Source of the DNA: Arabidopsis thaliana | Lineage: Eukaryota > Streptophyta > Magnoliopsida > Brassicales > Brassicaceae | Reading direction: 5' to 3' | Assembly (NCBI RefSeq): GCF_000001735.4 | Contig: NC_003071.7 | Location: forward strand, 755,001-819,000 | DNA length: 64,000 nucleotides | In this document: piece after piece, positions 31,618-41,888 of the stretch | Layout of the letters: the number at the start of each line of letters is the position of its first letter | How positions within the stretch are numbered: the first letter of the stretch is position 1 | Position numbers and translations under genes: made by a program | Notes under the pieces: model-generated | What the model saw: only the letters and a program-made list of their open reading frames with translations | Database searches by the model: none | What the model was told of the DNA's origin: nothing

Positions 31618-32473
31618 TTATAAAGTATTACATGTTTATAGCTAAACCACATGATATGACACTTAACATTCTAATAGTTTAATTTGAATTTGGATGGTGA
31701 CAAAATGATGACTCTAATACGATTTAGTTTATCTTTTGTTAATTATGTGTGTCTATCTTTCTTAGATATATTTATGTGAATGAAATAATTATTTATATGT
31801 TTTTATTATTTGATTAAAATCAATAAAATTTGTTGTAACTTAGAAATCTAGGCTTATTTCGAATTTATCTCAAATTGAGATCTAAGATTAAGTATGAGTG
31901 TTTTTGGATTGATGACAAGAGTTTTAACCATTATAATACGTTTCTTTATAATTGTAGGATTACTGCTCATGGAGGCTAATTGATCGGCATTGAGACAAAG
32001 AAAAAGTTAGTTTTCGTTTCAGATTATGATTCTATTTTTTTAGTTAGTGTTTTTTCTTTGTTGCTTTTAATTGAATATAGACATTTGTTGGGCAATTGTT
32101 TATGTAAGTCAATATGAGATAGACTTAGAGGAGTAAACACAATTGTTTATGTACGTCAACAGAGCGATTTGAGTAACGAGAATGAAAAGAGTCTTTCTGT
32201 TGTTTTAATCAGCTTTTGATAATATTTATAAAATATTCGACTTGATCTGTTAATTAAATAATTTGAAATTCAAGTATCAGTTGTTCTTATACCAAATTAC
32301 AGTTTTAGCAGTATATTTTTGTAAATGAAGTGAAGATTATAAAGTATTATATGTTTATAGCTTCTTTTTTTGGTTAACTATTTATAGCTAAATCATATGA
32401 TATGACACTTAGCATTCTAATAATTTAATTTTAATTTAGATGGTGACAGAACGATGATTCTAATAAAATTTAG
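31618..32473. repeat. Diverged direct repeat pair of about 110 bp
   Basis: 31618-31728 and 32335-32473 share ATAAAGTATTA-C/T-ATGTTTATAGCT, CATGATATGACACTTA/ATATGACACTTAGC, ATTCTAAT and GATGGTGACA. The second copy has an insertion of about 27 bp that repeats TTTATAGCT. Between them CAATTGTTTATGTA-A/C-GTCAA also occurs twice (about 32094 and 32141). Confidence 0.7.
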
Positions 32474-32879
32474 TGTGTACTATAGATAATGTCATAGTTA
32501 ACGTAGTAATAATTCATTACTACAATAAAAAGAAAAAAGAAAGTTTCTTTTTTTTTTGGTCATTATGTGTTCATCCACTTTGGTTGATTGACTTATTGTA
32601 CCACCCTTACACAATTTGAATAAACGTAATTAACAAACATTTAATGCGTTTCAAAATCGGGAATTAGCAGATTAACCACTTGAATAACGACAGCATTAAT
32701 TCTCAATTAAATTTTTTTATTAACTCAACTAGAAAATAAAGATATTTAAATAAATTCCAATACATTGTACAAATAATTGGGCTCATACCACCAATAAGCC
32801 CACTAATAAAGCCCATTATTAAAAATCAGACAAAACACAGTCGTTTCATCATGCCTTTATTGTTCCGCTTTCTCTGCTT

Positions 32880-33707
32880 TTGTTTTTATCTCTCTCTCAC
32901 ATTACAAACGGTGAGTGTAATTTCTCACTGTAACCACTTTTTGGTTTTTTAGGTCACTGCTCCGACGAAGACCCTTCTAACAAGACAACATTTTGAAGAA
33001 CATAACAGTAACGATTCGCTACATTGTGAGCTCTATTTCAGATTCTACATTTTAAATTCTTGTTTTGTACACTTTTTAGGAAAAAAAAACTCACAACAAA
33101 AAAATGTTTCCGCTTTTGATTTCTTCTACTCAGATCTGAGTATTCACTGTTACTCCATCTTCTTCTTCGCTTTGATTTTGGTTACAAAGTATCTCTCTTT
33201 TCGATTTTGTATCTCTATTTTGTTCGGGGAACGAAACGGTTTTTGTGTGTTTTCTGGTATTTGTTCATATGAAATTTAGGTTTTTTCCCGCTAAATCGAC
33301 ATGGGTTTTGGTTTGTAATCTTCAAAATCTCTGCTTTTGTTCACTTTAGTTGATGGGTTCTTTGGCTTTCGTTACTTTTGATTTTCGGCTCTCTCTTTTG
33401 ATTCATGCCACTTTTGCTTTAATCACTGCACCGTCGATGTCTGTGTTCGTCTTGTTTGTAACTGTTAGGTTTAATCTCCCTCTCTCTCTCTCTCTGATTT
33501 ATGTCTTGTGTGTGTTTCTAGGGTTTCTAGTTATGGAATATGTTTCAGCCTTGTGTAAAATTGATGCTTCCATGACTTTTGCGACCGTATATTTGATGTG
33601 TGTTACTTGAAAGTGTCAGGCTTTTTTCGTTTTAAGACGAAATGTGTGTTTTGGTTTTGCAGGTTTCTATTTTTGTAGCAAGTTTCTAATTGTAGCCATT
33701 AGAAAAG
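32880..33707 (+). promoter_or_regulatory. IQD29 5' leader with a probable leader intron
   Basis: A good donor (ACG|GTGAGTG) at 32911 and a good acceptor (TTTTGCAG|GTTTC) ending at 33662 would define a 752-bp intron in the 5' UTR, T-rich as usual, containing the CT microsatellite. Leader introns of this kind raise expression in many plant genes. The ORF at 33350-33610 lies inside this intron and is not called. Confidence 0.5.
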
Positions 33708-35927
33708 ATGGGAAAGACTCCAAGTCCTGGTAAATGGATCAAGTCTCTTCTTGGAAAGAAGTCATCGAAATCGAGTTTGGAGAAAGGAGGCGAAAAATTG
33801 GTAAGAAGAGTGAATGTTCTGTTTTTTTTTTTTTGTTCTGTGGGAAAATTATATGATGAGTAATTGTAAACATTGTTCATGTTTTGGAAGAGATCTGCAA
33901 AGAAAGAAGAGCTTGTGGTGAAGGTGAAGGATAATAATGTCTCAAAGTTACCTACCGAACCACCTGTAGTTTCATCACAAGAAGTTGCAGCTACTCAAAC
34001 TGTGGTCGTTCCTGATGTTGTAATTGCTGAGAAGCAACTAAGTGGAGACATTGAAGGCGATGAGTCATCGAATGTGAATCTTGAGTCAGGGAATGACTCT
34101 GAAGAAGTCAAGCTTGAAGAAGCTGCTACAAAGGTTCAAGCTGCTTTGAGAGCTCAGCAGGTGAATGTGTATATCTTCGACATTCTAGTAATGGTTTTTG
34201 TGTGTCTTGTTTTGCTGATACTTTTGTTGTTTTCTTAAAGGCCCGTGAAGAATCTCAGAACCTCAAAGGTATCACAAGGGTGCAAGCAGTTATCCGTGGT
34301 CACTTGGTCAGAAGACAAGCTGTTGCTACTTACTCGTGCATTTGGGGAATTGTGAAAGTACAAGCACTTGTTCGCGGGAAGAAAGCTAGATCTTCAGAAA
34401 CCGTGGCTCAACTTCAGAAAACAAATACGGTATTTAGTGTCTGTTAGTTTCGTAGTTCCACACTTTGATAACCATTGCTCGATTTTGCTTTTAAAACTGT
34501 AATTTCTTTCGTCTATTAGGAAACCGAGACTTCTGAAACTTTGCAAGGAAGCACATACAGTTGGATGGAGAACCCTACAAAGCTCTCAATGATTGATAAG
34601 GTAACATCAATATTTGCTATGTGATTCTGTGACAGGCTCTTAATTATATGTTTCTGTGACTTCTTCAGCTTTTGGTTTCGTCACCAACAACATTGCCTCT
34701 GAAGATCCAGTATAGTCCTGAAGATCCTAACTCAGCCAAGGTGTGGCTTGGACGCTGGACGCAGTTGCAGGTTTGGGCTCCTGGTCCATTGGTGGTTAAG
34801 AATCTGGTACCAAAATCTCAGACAAAGAAGCGAAGTTTTCAAGCAGTCGAAGCGGAAAAGGGAAAACTTAAGAGAGGTGTCAGGAAACCAACCGGTGTTT
34901 CAACTACTGCAAACAGCTCTACTAGCCGTTCAACAGCTGACAACGAAAAGCCTAAGCGAACTGTGAGGAAGGCCTCCACACTTGGTAAAGAACTTTCGAA
35001 AATCGAGAACGACAAGTCTAAGCAGAGTTCAAGAAAAAGTACTAGCGCCATAAAGGAAGGGTCTTCAGTGGAGGTTAAAGATGAGAAGCCTAGGATTAGT
35101 CATAAAAAGGCTTCACTTTCTAATGGGATAGGGAAAGCTACCCGCAAATCAGCTGAGAAGAAGAAAGAGATTGCAGATGCAGTGCAGAAAGAATTGCCTA
35201 TTGAAGAGGTTTCAGTTTCTTTAGTTGATGCTCCTGAAGATGAAAAGATGAATCTTATCCCTGTAACAATTTCGAAAGAGTCTGATCTCGATAAAGATGA
35301 GAAGTCACTGGTCCTGGATAAGCCGGAGCAAGATGAACTCAGGACTGCCGAGAGAGATGATAAAGCTGAAGAGGAACTCAAGACTGCAGAGAGAGATGAT
35401 AGTGCTGAAGAGAAAATCCAGGAGCCAGACGCGCAGATAAGCTCTGAGAATGGAAATGTTGCTTCTGAGAACACAAAGCCAAGCGATAGACGAGCTTCAT
35501 TACCTGCAAAGATTGAAAATCATCATCAAGACGATGGGCTTACACAGAGTGGGAGAAAAATCCCAAGCTATATGGCTCCAACTGCATCTGCAAAGGCAAG
35601 AATAAGAGGACAAGGGTCTCCGAGGATAGCTCAAGAGAAGCCTGAGAAAAATGGGACAACACGGCGCCACTCTCTTCCTCCTGCAGCCAATGGTAAGCTG
35701 AGTACAATGTCTCCAAGAGCTCACAGACTTCTCATAGCTTCAGCCAAAGGATCAATGAACAGTGACAGATCTTTTTCATCTTCCAAGGACATTGGTGGTA
35801 AGAGGTTTAAACCTATAACTATACACAAGCCTTTTTGTCAATTTCTTTTACATTATCTACATCCTTTTAACAAATTTAGTTCATGTTTATATCAGACAAG
35901 TCGACGAAAGCTGAGTGGAAACGGTGA
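33708..35927 (+). CDS. IQD29: IQ67-domain calmodulin-binding protein
   Basis: Six exons, 33708-33800, 33891-34160, 34241-34429, 34520-34600, 34669-35797, 35896-35927, join to 597 codons plus stop. The N-terminus MGKTPSPGKWIKSLLGKKSS is typical of IQD proteins. The IQ67 region spans the second and third exons with IQ motifs ATKVQAALRA, ITRVQAVIRGHLVRRQAV and IVKVQALVRGKKAR, which bind calmodulin. The rest is disordered, strongly basic then acidic (KSTSAIKEGSSVEVKDEKPR; TAERDDKAEEELKTAERDDS, a short internal repeat), with a C-terminal TSPRIA/SPRAHR-like DUF4005 segment. IQD proteins scaffold calcium-calmodulin signals at microtubules, membrane or nucleus. The stop region carries a small tandem duplication: GTC-G/A-ACGAAAGCTGAGTG at about 35901 and 35928. 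Corresponds to At2g02790. Confidence 0.92.
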
Positions 35928-36411
35928 GTCAACGAAAGCTGAGTGAACAAAAGAGAAATCAATCCATAGAGGCATCGTCATCATCTTACAGTGTTGAACA
36001 AAGCTCTGAAACCTTTTGGATCACTTTTAACTGTTTTTTTTTTTTTTTGTTTTTTTTTCTGTTTTTATGTTGTTTTGGTTTGGTTTGTTTTTTTATTTTG
36101 GTTTGGTGTGATGAGTCTTTTGACATGTTGTCTTCAGTTTACTCTCTGATGCTGTCTTCACAAACTAAGTAGGGTTTAAGTAAATAGTTCTTAAAAGTTT
36201 CTTTTATCATTTGCAGTTTGTTGTTGGATTTTGCATTTCAATTTCAGCACCGAACAAGGAAATATTAGCTTTATTTGTTAGACATTCGCTTGTGCAAGCT
36301 CAGCAGTTTCTCCTCTTGTTTGTTGCAACTTGTCGTCTCACACTGCCCACATACTTTCAAAGGTCCATCGAGAACAATCAAATTTTATAAAGTCTCCTCA
36401 TTTAGTAAATA

Positions 36412-36445
36412 CTAGTATTCAACCTGCGGTTCACCGCGGGCATCA
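36412..36445 (-). mobile_element. Helitron-like 3' terminus, minus orientation
   Basis: On the minus strand: CCCGCGGT-GA-ACCGCAGG (an 8-bp stem with one mismatch, loop GA), a short spacer, then ACTAG followed by T. A GC-rich hairpin about 10 nt before CTRR, abutting T, is the hallmark of Helitron 3' ends. The element would extend to the right. Internal repeats support a mobile origin: TAATTAGGAGAAGGGGTTTT with ATGTATTATTATA (36530-36583) recurs as TAGTTAGGAAAAGG with ATGTGTATTATTATA (36934-36980). I cannot find a certain 5' TC end. Confidence 0.5.
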
Positions 36446-37294
36446 GTTTTATGCGGTTTTCTGTTAAGTATTTAATAATGTTTTATATTCATAATTTATA
36501 AAATATGTTTTTTTTATTTGTTGATATATTTTTAATTAGGAGAAGGGGTTTTATTGTGGTTAACCATATGTATTATTATATATATATGTATCAAAATTTA
36601 ATATCGTATAAACTAAATGATTATGTATAGGATCCAATCCGCGGTGTTTTCGGGTTGTTTTTTTATTAAATATTTAAAATGTTTAATTTATAATTAATAT
36701 ATATATATATATATATATATTTGTTAGTGGTTATTATATATTTATTATGAGAATGTGTTTTGTTGTGTTTAAAAATGTGTAGTAGTTAATAAGTTTGTAT
36801 CTAATTTTATTATAGTTCGTGTTTTTAAAAATGTGAAAATCTATAAGGTTGATTTTTCATATTATATGATTCATAATATTTAATTTTTTATTTTGAAAAA
36901 GTGTTTATATGTTTTTTGATGGTTGTTAAATTTTTAGTTAGGAAAAGGTAAATTTATTGGGTTACCCATGTGTATTATTATAGTTAAAGTACAATTACAG
37001 AAATGCGAAAAAATTAAAGTTGTATTTTTGGCTCATAAAATTTTGAAAATCTTGAAGCCGAATCCAAAAATATAGGATATATTAACTTGAATATCTTCTT
37101 GATTGTTAACATTATTAATGATTCACGAATTTAGGGGGAAAATAGGATATAAAGTAGTAGTTTATGGTTAGGATTAGATTAGATCATATTTTTCTGGAAA
37201 TTTGTTTAGTAATTAATCGAGATTTAGAAAATATATTTCATATTGCGATCGAATATATGCCTTAAATTAGATACCAAATTTTACCAATGTACAA

Positions 37295-37475
37295 AATCCA
37301 GCTTTTGGTTTGGTCACCAATTAACGACATTGCCTCAGAAGATATATGAAGATTTACTTTTAAAATGTTTTCTGTAAGAGATGGTTTCAAATCAATTTGC
37401 AGTTTGTACTGTTGGATTTTGCATTTTAGTTTTAGCACTGAACAAACCAAATTTTATAAAAGTGATCCGTTAGAC
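37295..37475 (+). pseudogene. Chimeric scrap of IQD29 (exon 5 start joined to 3' UTR)
   Basis: CAGCTTTTGGTTT-G/C-GTCACCAA and ACATTGCCTC-A/T-GAAGAT match the intron/exon 5 border of IQD29 (34666-34710), including the acceptor CAG. Further right, TTTGCAGTTTGT and GTTGGATTTTGCATTT, then AGCAC-T/C-GAACAA and AAATTTTATAAA, match the IQD29 3' flank (36212-36395). The middle of the gene is missing. This is a partial tandem copy with an internal deletion. Confidence 0.8.
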
Positions 37476-37502
37476 ATAGCAGCATACAAGCATGACCAGG
37501 AC

Positions 37503-38028
37503 CTAGTTTCTATTTAATGACCATTCAGCGTATAAATAATTGAGTAAAAACCATGAGAAAGACGGTATACCAAAACAGAGAGCAAAGATAAGAGAAATTG
37601 AATAGAGGAAGAGAGTGAGTAAAACAACGCCGCACATATGAGAAATACTCATGGCACCGCCTTCGTAAGGACTTTCGGGGATCTTCTTGAACATGTAAAC
37701 CCATATAGCCACACCAGCAATGGTTGTTACGCCGTAGAGAGTAACGAAAAATTCGATCATGTGGTCTTTTTTTGCAACTAAGGGAAGCTTGTAATGTCTT
37801 ATATACAAGAAAGCTGCAATATTTAATACTATCAAGACCACGTTCATGGCAACGTCGTAAATTACGAATTTGTTTTGCCTGCATCCACCCACCAAACAAT
37901 GTTATTATATTTTTTAGTTACAAAAAAAGAAAATCAACGTTAAGAAAATTCGTTGATGGTACTCACCACCATGGACGCCTCCGGCTCGGAGATTCGTTGA
38001 CGATATTTGTGGGTAGTGAGATGTCCAT
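37503..38028 (-). CDS. Small multi-pass membrane protein, unknown function
   Basis: Two exons on the minus strand, 38028-37967 and 37878-37503, joined by a clean GT/AG intron, give 145 codons plus stop. The protein starts MDISLPTNIVNESPSRRRPW (basic, cytosolic) and then has three to four hydrophobic helices: YDVAMNVVLIVLNIAAFLYI, FFVTLYGVTTIAGVAIWVYM, MCGVVLLTLFLYSISLIFAL and a shorter aromatic one at the end (FSWFLLNYLYAEW). No enzymatic motif and no family that I recognise. It sits between two Helitron-like ends of opposite orientation and directly beside the IQD29 scrap. Continuous frame, coding-like composition and the intron argue for a real gene, but expression is not shown. Confidence 0.65.
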
Positions 38029-38416
38029 ACTTCAAGTTTTACTGGGATTATGAATTTTTTTCTTGTTGATGTTTGAACAATGAAACCTTTTCCAGTTGTA
38101 TTTATAATTCACGGTGATATTTAAGGGTTTGGATTAGATCAAATATTACCAAAATATATTCTCTTTTTCCCCATTCTTATCTTCTTCAACTATTATAAAT
38201 TAGATTATTAAACAAATATTTTATATTATAAACCACAAGTTATAAACTAGGTAGACATGCTTCTTCGATTGATTATGTGTATCATCTTCTTTCTATTCCT
38301 CCTCCTTGGTTGATAAACTTGTTCTATTACCCATTTACTATCTAAATAAATTTCAGGCGTTAAAAAAATTCTTTATATTATAGAAATATTTACTCAGCTG
38401 TTATAAAAAAGTAAAA

Positions 38417-38552
38417 ATATTATATGTCTGTTTTTACAAATTTGTTTTTATCGATATTATACCCTTGTACACTTATTTGTTTTTATAATATTATACCCTT
38501 GTATACTTATTTTTTTATCGATTGAATATTATATGTCTGTTTTTACAAATTT
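38417..38552. repeat. Interleaved direct repeats
   Basis: ATATTATATGTCTGTTTTTA (plus CAAATTT) occurs at 38417 and 38526. ATATTATACCCTTGTA-C/T-ACTTATTT occurs at about 38454 and 38488. The arrangement A-B-B-A within 136 bp suggests stepwise slippage or a relic of a repeat-rich transposon end. Confidence 0.75.
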
Positions 38553-39846
38553 GAATTACACCATATGCAGGAAAAAAACTAATATTTTATTAACTATATG
38601 TATTTTATATATAAGTTAAAATAAATTAGATATAATAACAAATATAGTGACAGACAAATTATATATTTATATTTAATTTCAATATAGAAATTTTAGAAAA
38701 TTAGCCTTAATCGAATATAAAATTTAGTTAAAGATAAAAATTTAAGAAAGAGTTAATTCAAAGAATTAATGCAATTTAACGATTTGTAAGTTTTTAGAAA
38801 TAAAATATTTGATTGAGATAGAATTTGTAAGGAGCAGAATTTTAATAGTAAATAGTATAGACATTTTTGACCAAAAAGTCTACCAAAAATGTATATTTAG
38901 ATGGTTCTTCCATATATAACTTTAAGTACTTATTGCTCTGAATTATTTTAGTTCTTGATGTCAAAAAAAGATAAAAAATAAATAAATTATATTTATATAT
39001 ATATATATATATTAATTTGTTGGCTTTGATCCTTTGAAGCTCTCTAGGAAAAATGTTTTTCAAAATTAACACAGGCTCCTTTGGATACATAAGATGGGAA
39101 ACTGGAATTGGTATATAGGTCAAGTCAGGTAATTCTAATTAACCCGTCCGGAAGGTAGCTCTTCATATGATTCTACGTTAACCTAGTTTAGAAATATTAT
39201 TCTACTATATACTTTGTTCATAGGATTATGTATTATATTATAGGTAACTACATTATCCTGTGAATAAAAAATAATAAAAAGTAACTACATTATCGATTAT
39301 TATTATATTGAGATGTAAATGTGATCTTTCACAATTTAACTAAATATAAAATACACGAAAATGTGAAAACAATTTGAAGCCAGAGAATAAAGGTTCTCTG
39401 ACATGAAGCCACAATTAGTTTTTACAAAAGCCCAATAAGAGCCCAAATAATATATATGAAAGTTGGTTAACTCTCTCCATATAAATGACACATCATCACA
39501 CAACAAAGTGACATATGTTATTTGATGTTTTTCAAATTAATAAAACTAATAAAATTAAATAAGCAAATTAAATATATCATCAATTCTACTCTTAATTGAT
39601 TTTTCCAAAATAAAAATAAAAAATAAAATTATGTAAACAAATTAAGTACTACTTTCATTATACTCTTTTTATTTTATTAATTTTTTTTATCAATAATCAT
39701 GACTAAATTTTTTATTGTGTTGTAATTGTTTGCTACCTAACCTCTTATTAGTTTAGTAATTTAATTTTGATTCTTTGATAACATTGACATTCATGTTTTT
39801 TCAAATAATAAACCTTCAAAATATTAGACCTACCAAATAATGTAAT

Positions 39847-40290
39847 ATAGATCATTTCTTTTATATTAATATATGCAATGACAGAAGATCTAAAAGTATT
39901 GACTTTAATGATACTTTAATTTTTGCATTCTTTTTATTCTTTTCATATGAATACTCTTGAAATCTTGTTTAGTTTATATCAATTCTATATATTTAATCAT
40001 GAGCCTATAACATAATTGTTGGAGTATTATATCTGGAGAATAAATAAAACCATAAATAGTTTATTTATAATTAAGTTGAACAATTTTCAAATCATCCAAG
40101 ACACGATAATTTCTCTAATATTGATATATGCAATGACAAAATATCCAAAAGTGTTGACTTCAATGACATTCAATTTTTGCTATCTTTTTATTTTTTTGTA
40201 CGAATACTCTTCAGATCTTTTTCAGTTCATGTAAATCGAAACTTTAATCATGAGTCTATTACAATGTTGTTGAAGTACATAAAACAAGGA
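39847..40290. repeat. Diverged direct repeat pair of about 190 bp
   Basis: 39847-40035 and 40105-40290 share ATATGCAATGACA, AAAAGT-A/G-TTGACTT, ATTTTTGC, GAATACTCTT, TAATCATGAG and TTGTTG-G/A-AGTA in the same order. The pair lies immediately left of the Helitron-like end at 40636 and is probably part of that element. Confidence 0.7.
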
Positions 40291-40608
40291 ATTGATTTAT
40301 GTATAATCGAGTTAGGAAAATTTTAAACCACAAAAATAAAATAGTTACATAGAATTGTATCAAAATATCATTATTATTGTTATATGTATTCATGAAGTGA
40401 AAAAATATTAAAATCTTATAAATAATCAGCTTTATACACAAAAATATATAAATTGATATTTCAAGTCACAAATGAATCTAAACCATAAAATTGTAACTAC
40501 ATATTATGAATCTAATTTTATTAACAATACTAGAATAAACAAATAGTAAATATAAATTAGCATAAAGAACAATCAATGTAATTTTTTTTTAACAATTTTC
40601 AAAACAAA

Positions 40609-40636
40609 CTCACGCGTAGCGTGGGTACTCATCTAG
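40609..40636 (+). mobile_element. Helitron-like 3' terminus, plus orientation
   Basis: CACGC-GTA-GCGTG forms a hairpin at about 40611-40623 and is followed after a short spacer by CTAG (40633-40636) and a host T. This matches the family-wide Helitron 3' structure (GC-rich hairpin, then CTRR, insertion before T). The element extends to the left; the 190-bp direct repeat (39847-40290) probably belongs to it. I could not fix the 5' TC end, so its length is unknown (at least 0.8 kb if the repeats are included). Confidence 0.6.
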
Positions 40637-40800
40637 TAAAATTAAAGCAGAAAGAGACTCATGCTGTCAAGAGTCGAGACATAGTACGACACAATGGTCA
40701 CAATGGTGTGGTGAAGGAGGACGAAAAATTCAGAGCTAGCACAGAGATTCAACTTTTCTCAGAGGGACAGCTGGATAAGGTTCCAGATTGTTCTGCTCGT

Positions 40801-40810
40801 TTTATAAAAG
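40801..40810 (+). promoter_or_regulatory. TATA box upstream of the broken ORF at 40896
   Basis: TTTATAAAAG, 86 bp before the ATG at 40896, is a good plant TATA box. It implies a leader of roughly 55 nt, which supports 40896 as the original start. Confidence 0.5.
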
Positions 40811-40895
40811 GACTCGTTTTTGTAGTATCAAAAACATGTAAAAAAAATAAAGCTTGAGAGACTTTCTTTCATTCACAGAGAGCTAGAGTTGCAAA

Positions 40896-41492
40896 ATGAA
40901 GTTTAAATTAACCATATGGCTTAACTGCTACACTGATGGTGAGTACACCATTGTCTCCACCATTCTCAAAGAACTTGCTTTTAGGGTTCTTGCCATTCTC
41001 CTGCTGTATTTCAATCTTGGTGTATAAGATTACATCACTGCTCACCACCACGAGCCTGCTCGACGTGCTGCTGGTTGGGCAGGTATGATATTCACTTCTT
41101 TCTCTGCCCTTGATGCTGCTTTGAGGGCCAAACACAAGAAGCTCAGGTTATTTGATGAAATCTCTATAGTCTCCATCTATGTGGCTCTATGGGCTATGCT
41201 TTTCTCAATGTTTCAGCAGATAAGCATCTTGTTCATGTGCATTTGCGGGGTCTCTGCTTTTATGGGATTATTCAATTATATCCACCGGCTCTCTGTTGGG
41301 GTCTTGAATGAGCCGCCCAAGCCCAACGAAGCTATGACATCCTTGCTCAATGCAATGAAGAATGAGCAAGAAAGTACACAATCTCTTCTTGCTGCAGCAA
41401 TGATTTTGGCTGTGACTGAGCCTGAGAATCCAAGCATCCTCACGTTGGTTAACGCATTGAAAGAACGTTATGCTACCGCTCCTTCCATTTAA
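40896..41492 (+). pseudogene. Membrane-protein ORF interrupted by one in-frame TAA
   Basis: One frame is open from ATG 40896 to TAA 41490-41492 except for TAA at 41025-41027. Before it: MKFKLTIWLNCYTDGEYTIV and a hydrophobic ELAFRVLAILLLYFNLGV. After it: DYITAHHHEPARRAAGWAGM, then a 135-codon ORF from M at 41085 with helices VSIYVALWAMLFSMFQQISI and LFMCICGVSAFMGLFNYIHR and a C-terminal amphipathic part (MTSLLNAMKNEQESTQSLLA). Without the stop it would be about 198 residues with three hydrophobic segments. Options: a pseudogene, translation from 41085, or a 63-nt intron 41020-41082 (CTTG|GTGTAT..GGGCAG|GT) that would remove the stop in frame. Family not recognised. Confidence 0.6.
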
Positions 41493-41888
41493 CACTTGAA
41501 ACACCCAATGTTTGCTTCTGTTTATGTATTTTCTTCTATCTAGTTGACTTTTTGGATTTTTGTTTCTTAGGATTATTGTGTTTCAATCCTTTGACTCTTT
41601 TCGGATTTGTGGTTTTATTTATGAATTTGTGTTTCTTAGGAGTCTCTTGCGTTTAACCTATGTATGTCTCTGCATTTACATTAATGATTAATAAAAAACT
41701 TTGGGTTTAACCCTATGTTCGTGTCTCTGTCTTTACGTGGATCGGTACATATCTTTCAGTACCAAACAAACCATACTGAAACCAAATTTTATAAATTGAG
41801 CCAAGAATGAAACTTTGGTCCATTACACAACACATTTTACAAACAGCATACAACAGACAAAGACAAAAGATAACTATTACAGTGATTC
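41493..41888. other. Convergent 3' flanks of the broken ORF and APK2B
   Basis: It holds the 3' UTRs of both. ATTAATAAAAA near 41687 is a plausible plus-strand poly(A) signal. Nothing else seen. Confidence 0.5.

Larger units (their letters stand above)
29647..33707. other. Long AT-rich spacer between the receptor pseudokinase and IQD29
   Basis: It contains the minus-strand receptor promoter and GA-rich leader (29750-29775), an inverted repeat around 30460-30523, a transposon-like block (30676-31196), a diverged 110-bp direct repeat (31618 and 32335), TGGGCT/AGCCCA motifs at 32778-32815 and the IQD29 leader from about 32880. A CT microsatellite lies at 33477-33497. No gene is supported between 29700 and 32850. 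Confidence 0.55.
35928..37502. other. IQD29 3' flank with transposon-like sequence
   Basis: The IQD29 3' UTR is T-rich (36033-36110). From 36412 there is AT-rich DNA with a Helitron-like end, internal repeats and an (AT)n tract at 36696-36722. From about 37295 a scrap of IQD29 follows (listed separately). No other gene is seen. Confidence 0.55.
38029..40895. other. AT-rich spacer rich in short repeats
   Basis: The promoter of the small membrane-protein gene should lie in 38030-38300. The rest is over 75% AT by eye, with two repeat groups and a Helitron-like end listed separately, and a (TA)n tract at 38995-39012. ORFs here are chance. Confidence 0.5.

Noticed and set aside
33350..33610. 86-codon ORF as a gene
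   Set aside because: It lies in the likely IQD29 leader intron; hydrophobic only because the DNA is T-rich.
35100..35474. 124-codon Ser-rich antisense ORF
   Set aside because: Shadow of the Lys/Glu/Asp-rich IQD29 coding frame on the opposite strand.
40621..40857. 78-codon ORF upstream of the broken membrane-protein ORF
   Set aside because: It begins inside the Helitron-like end and overlaps the TATA box; composition is not coding-like.
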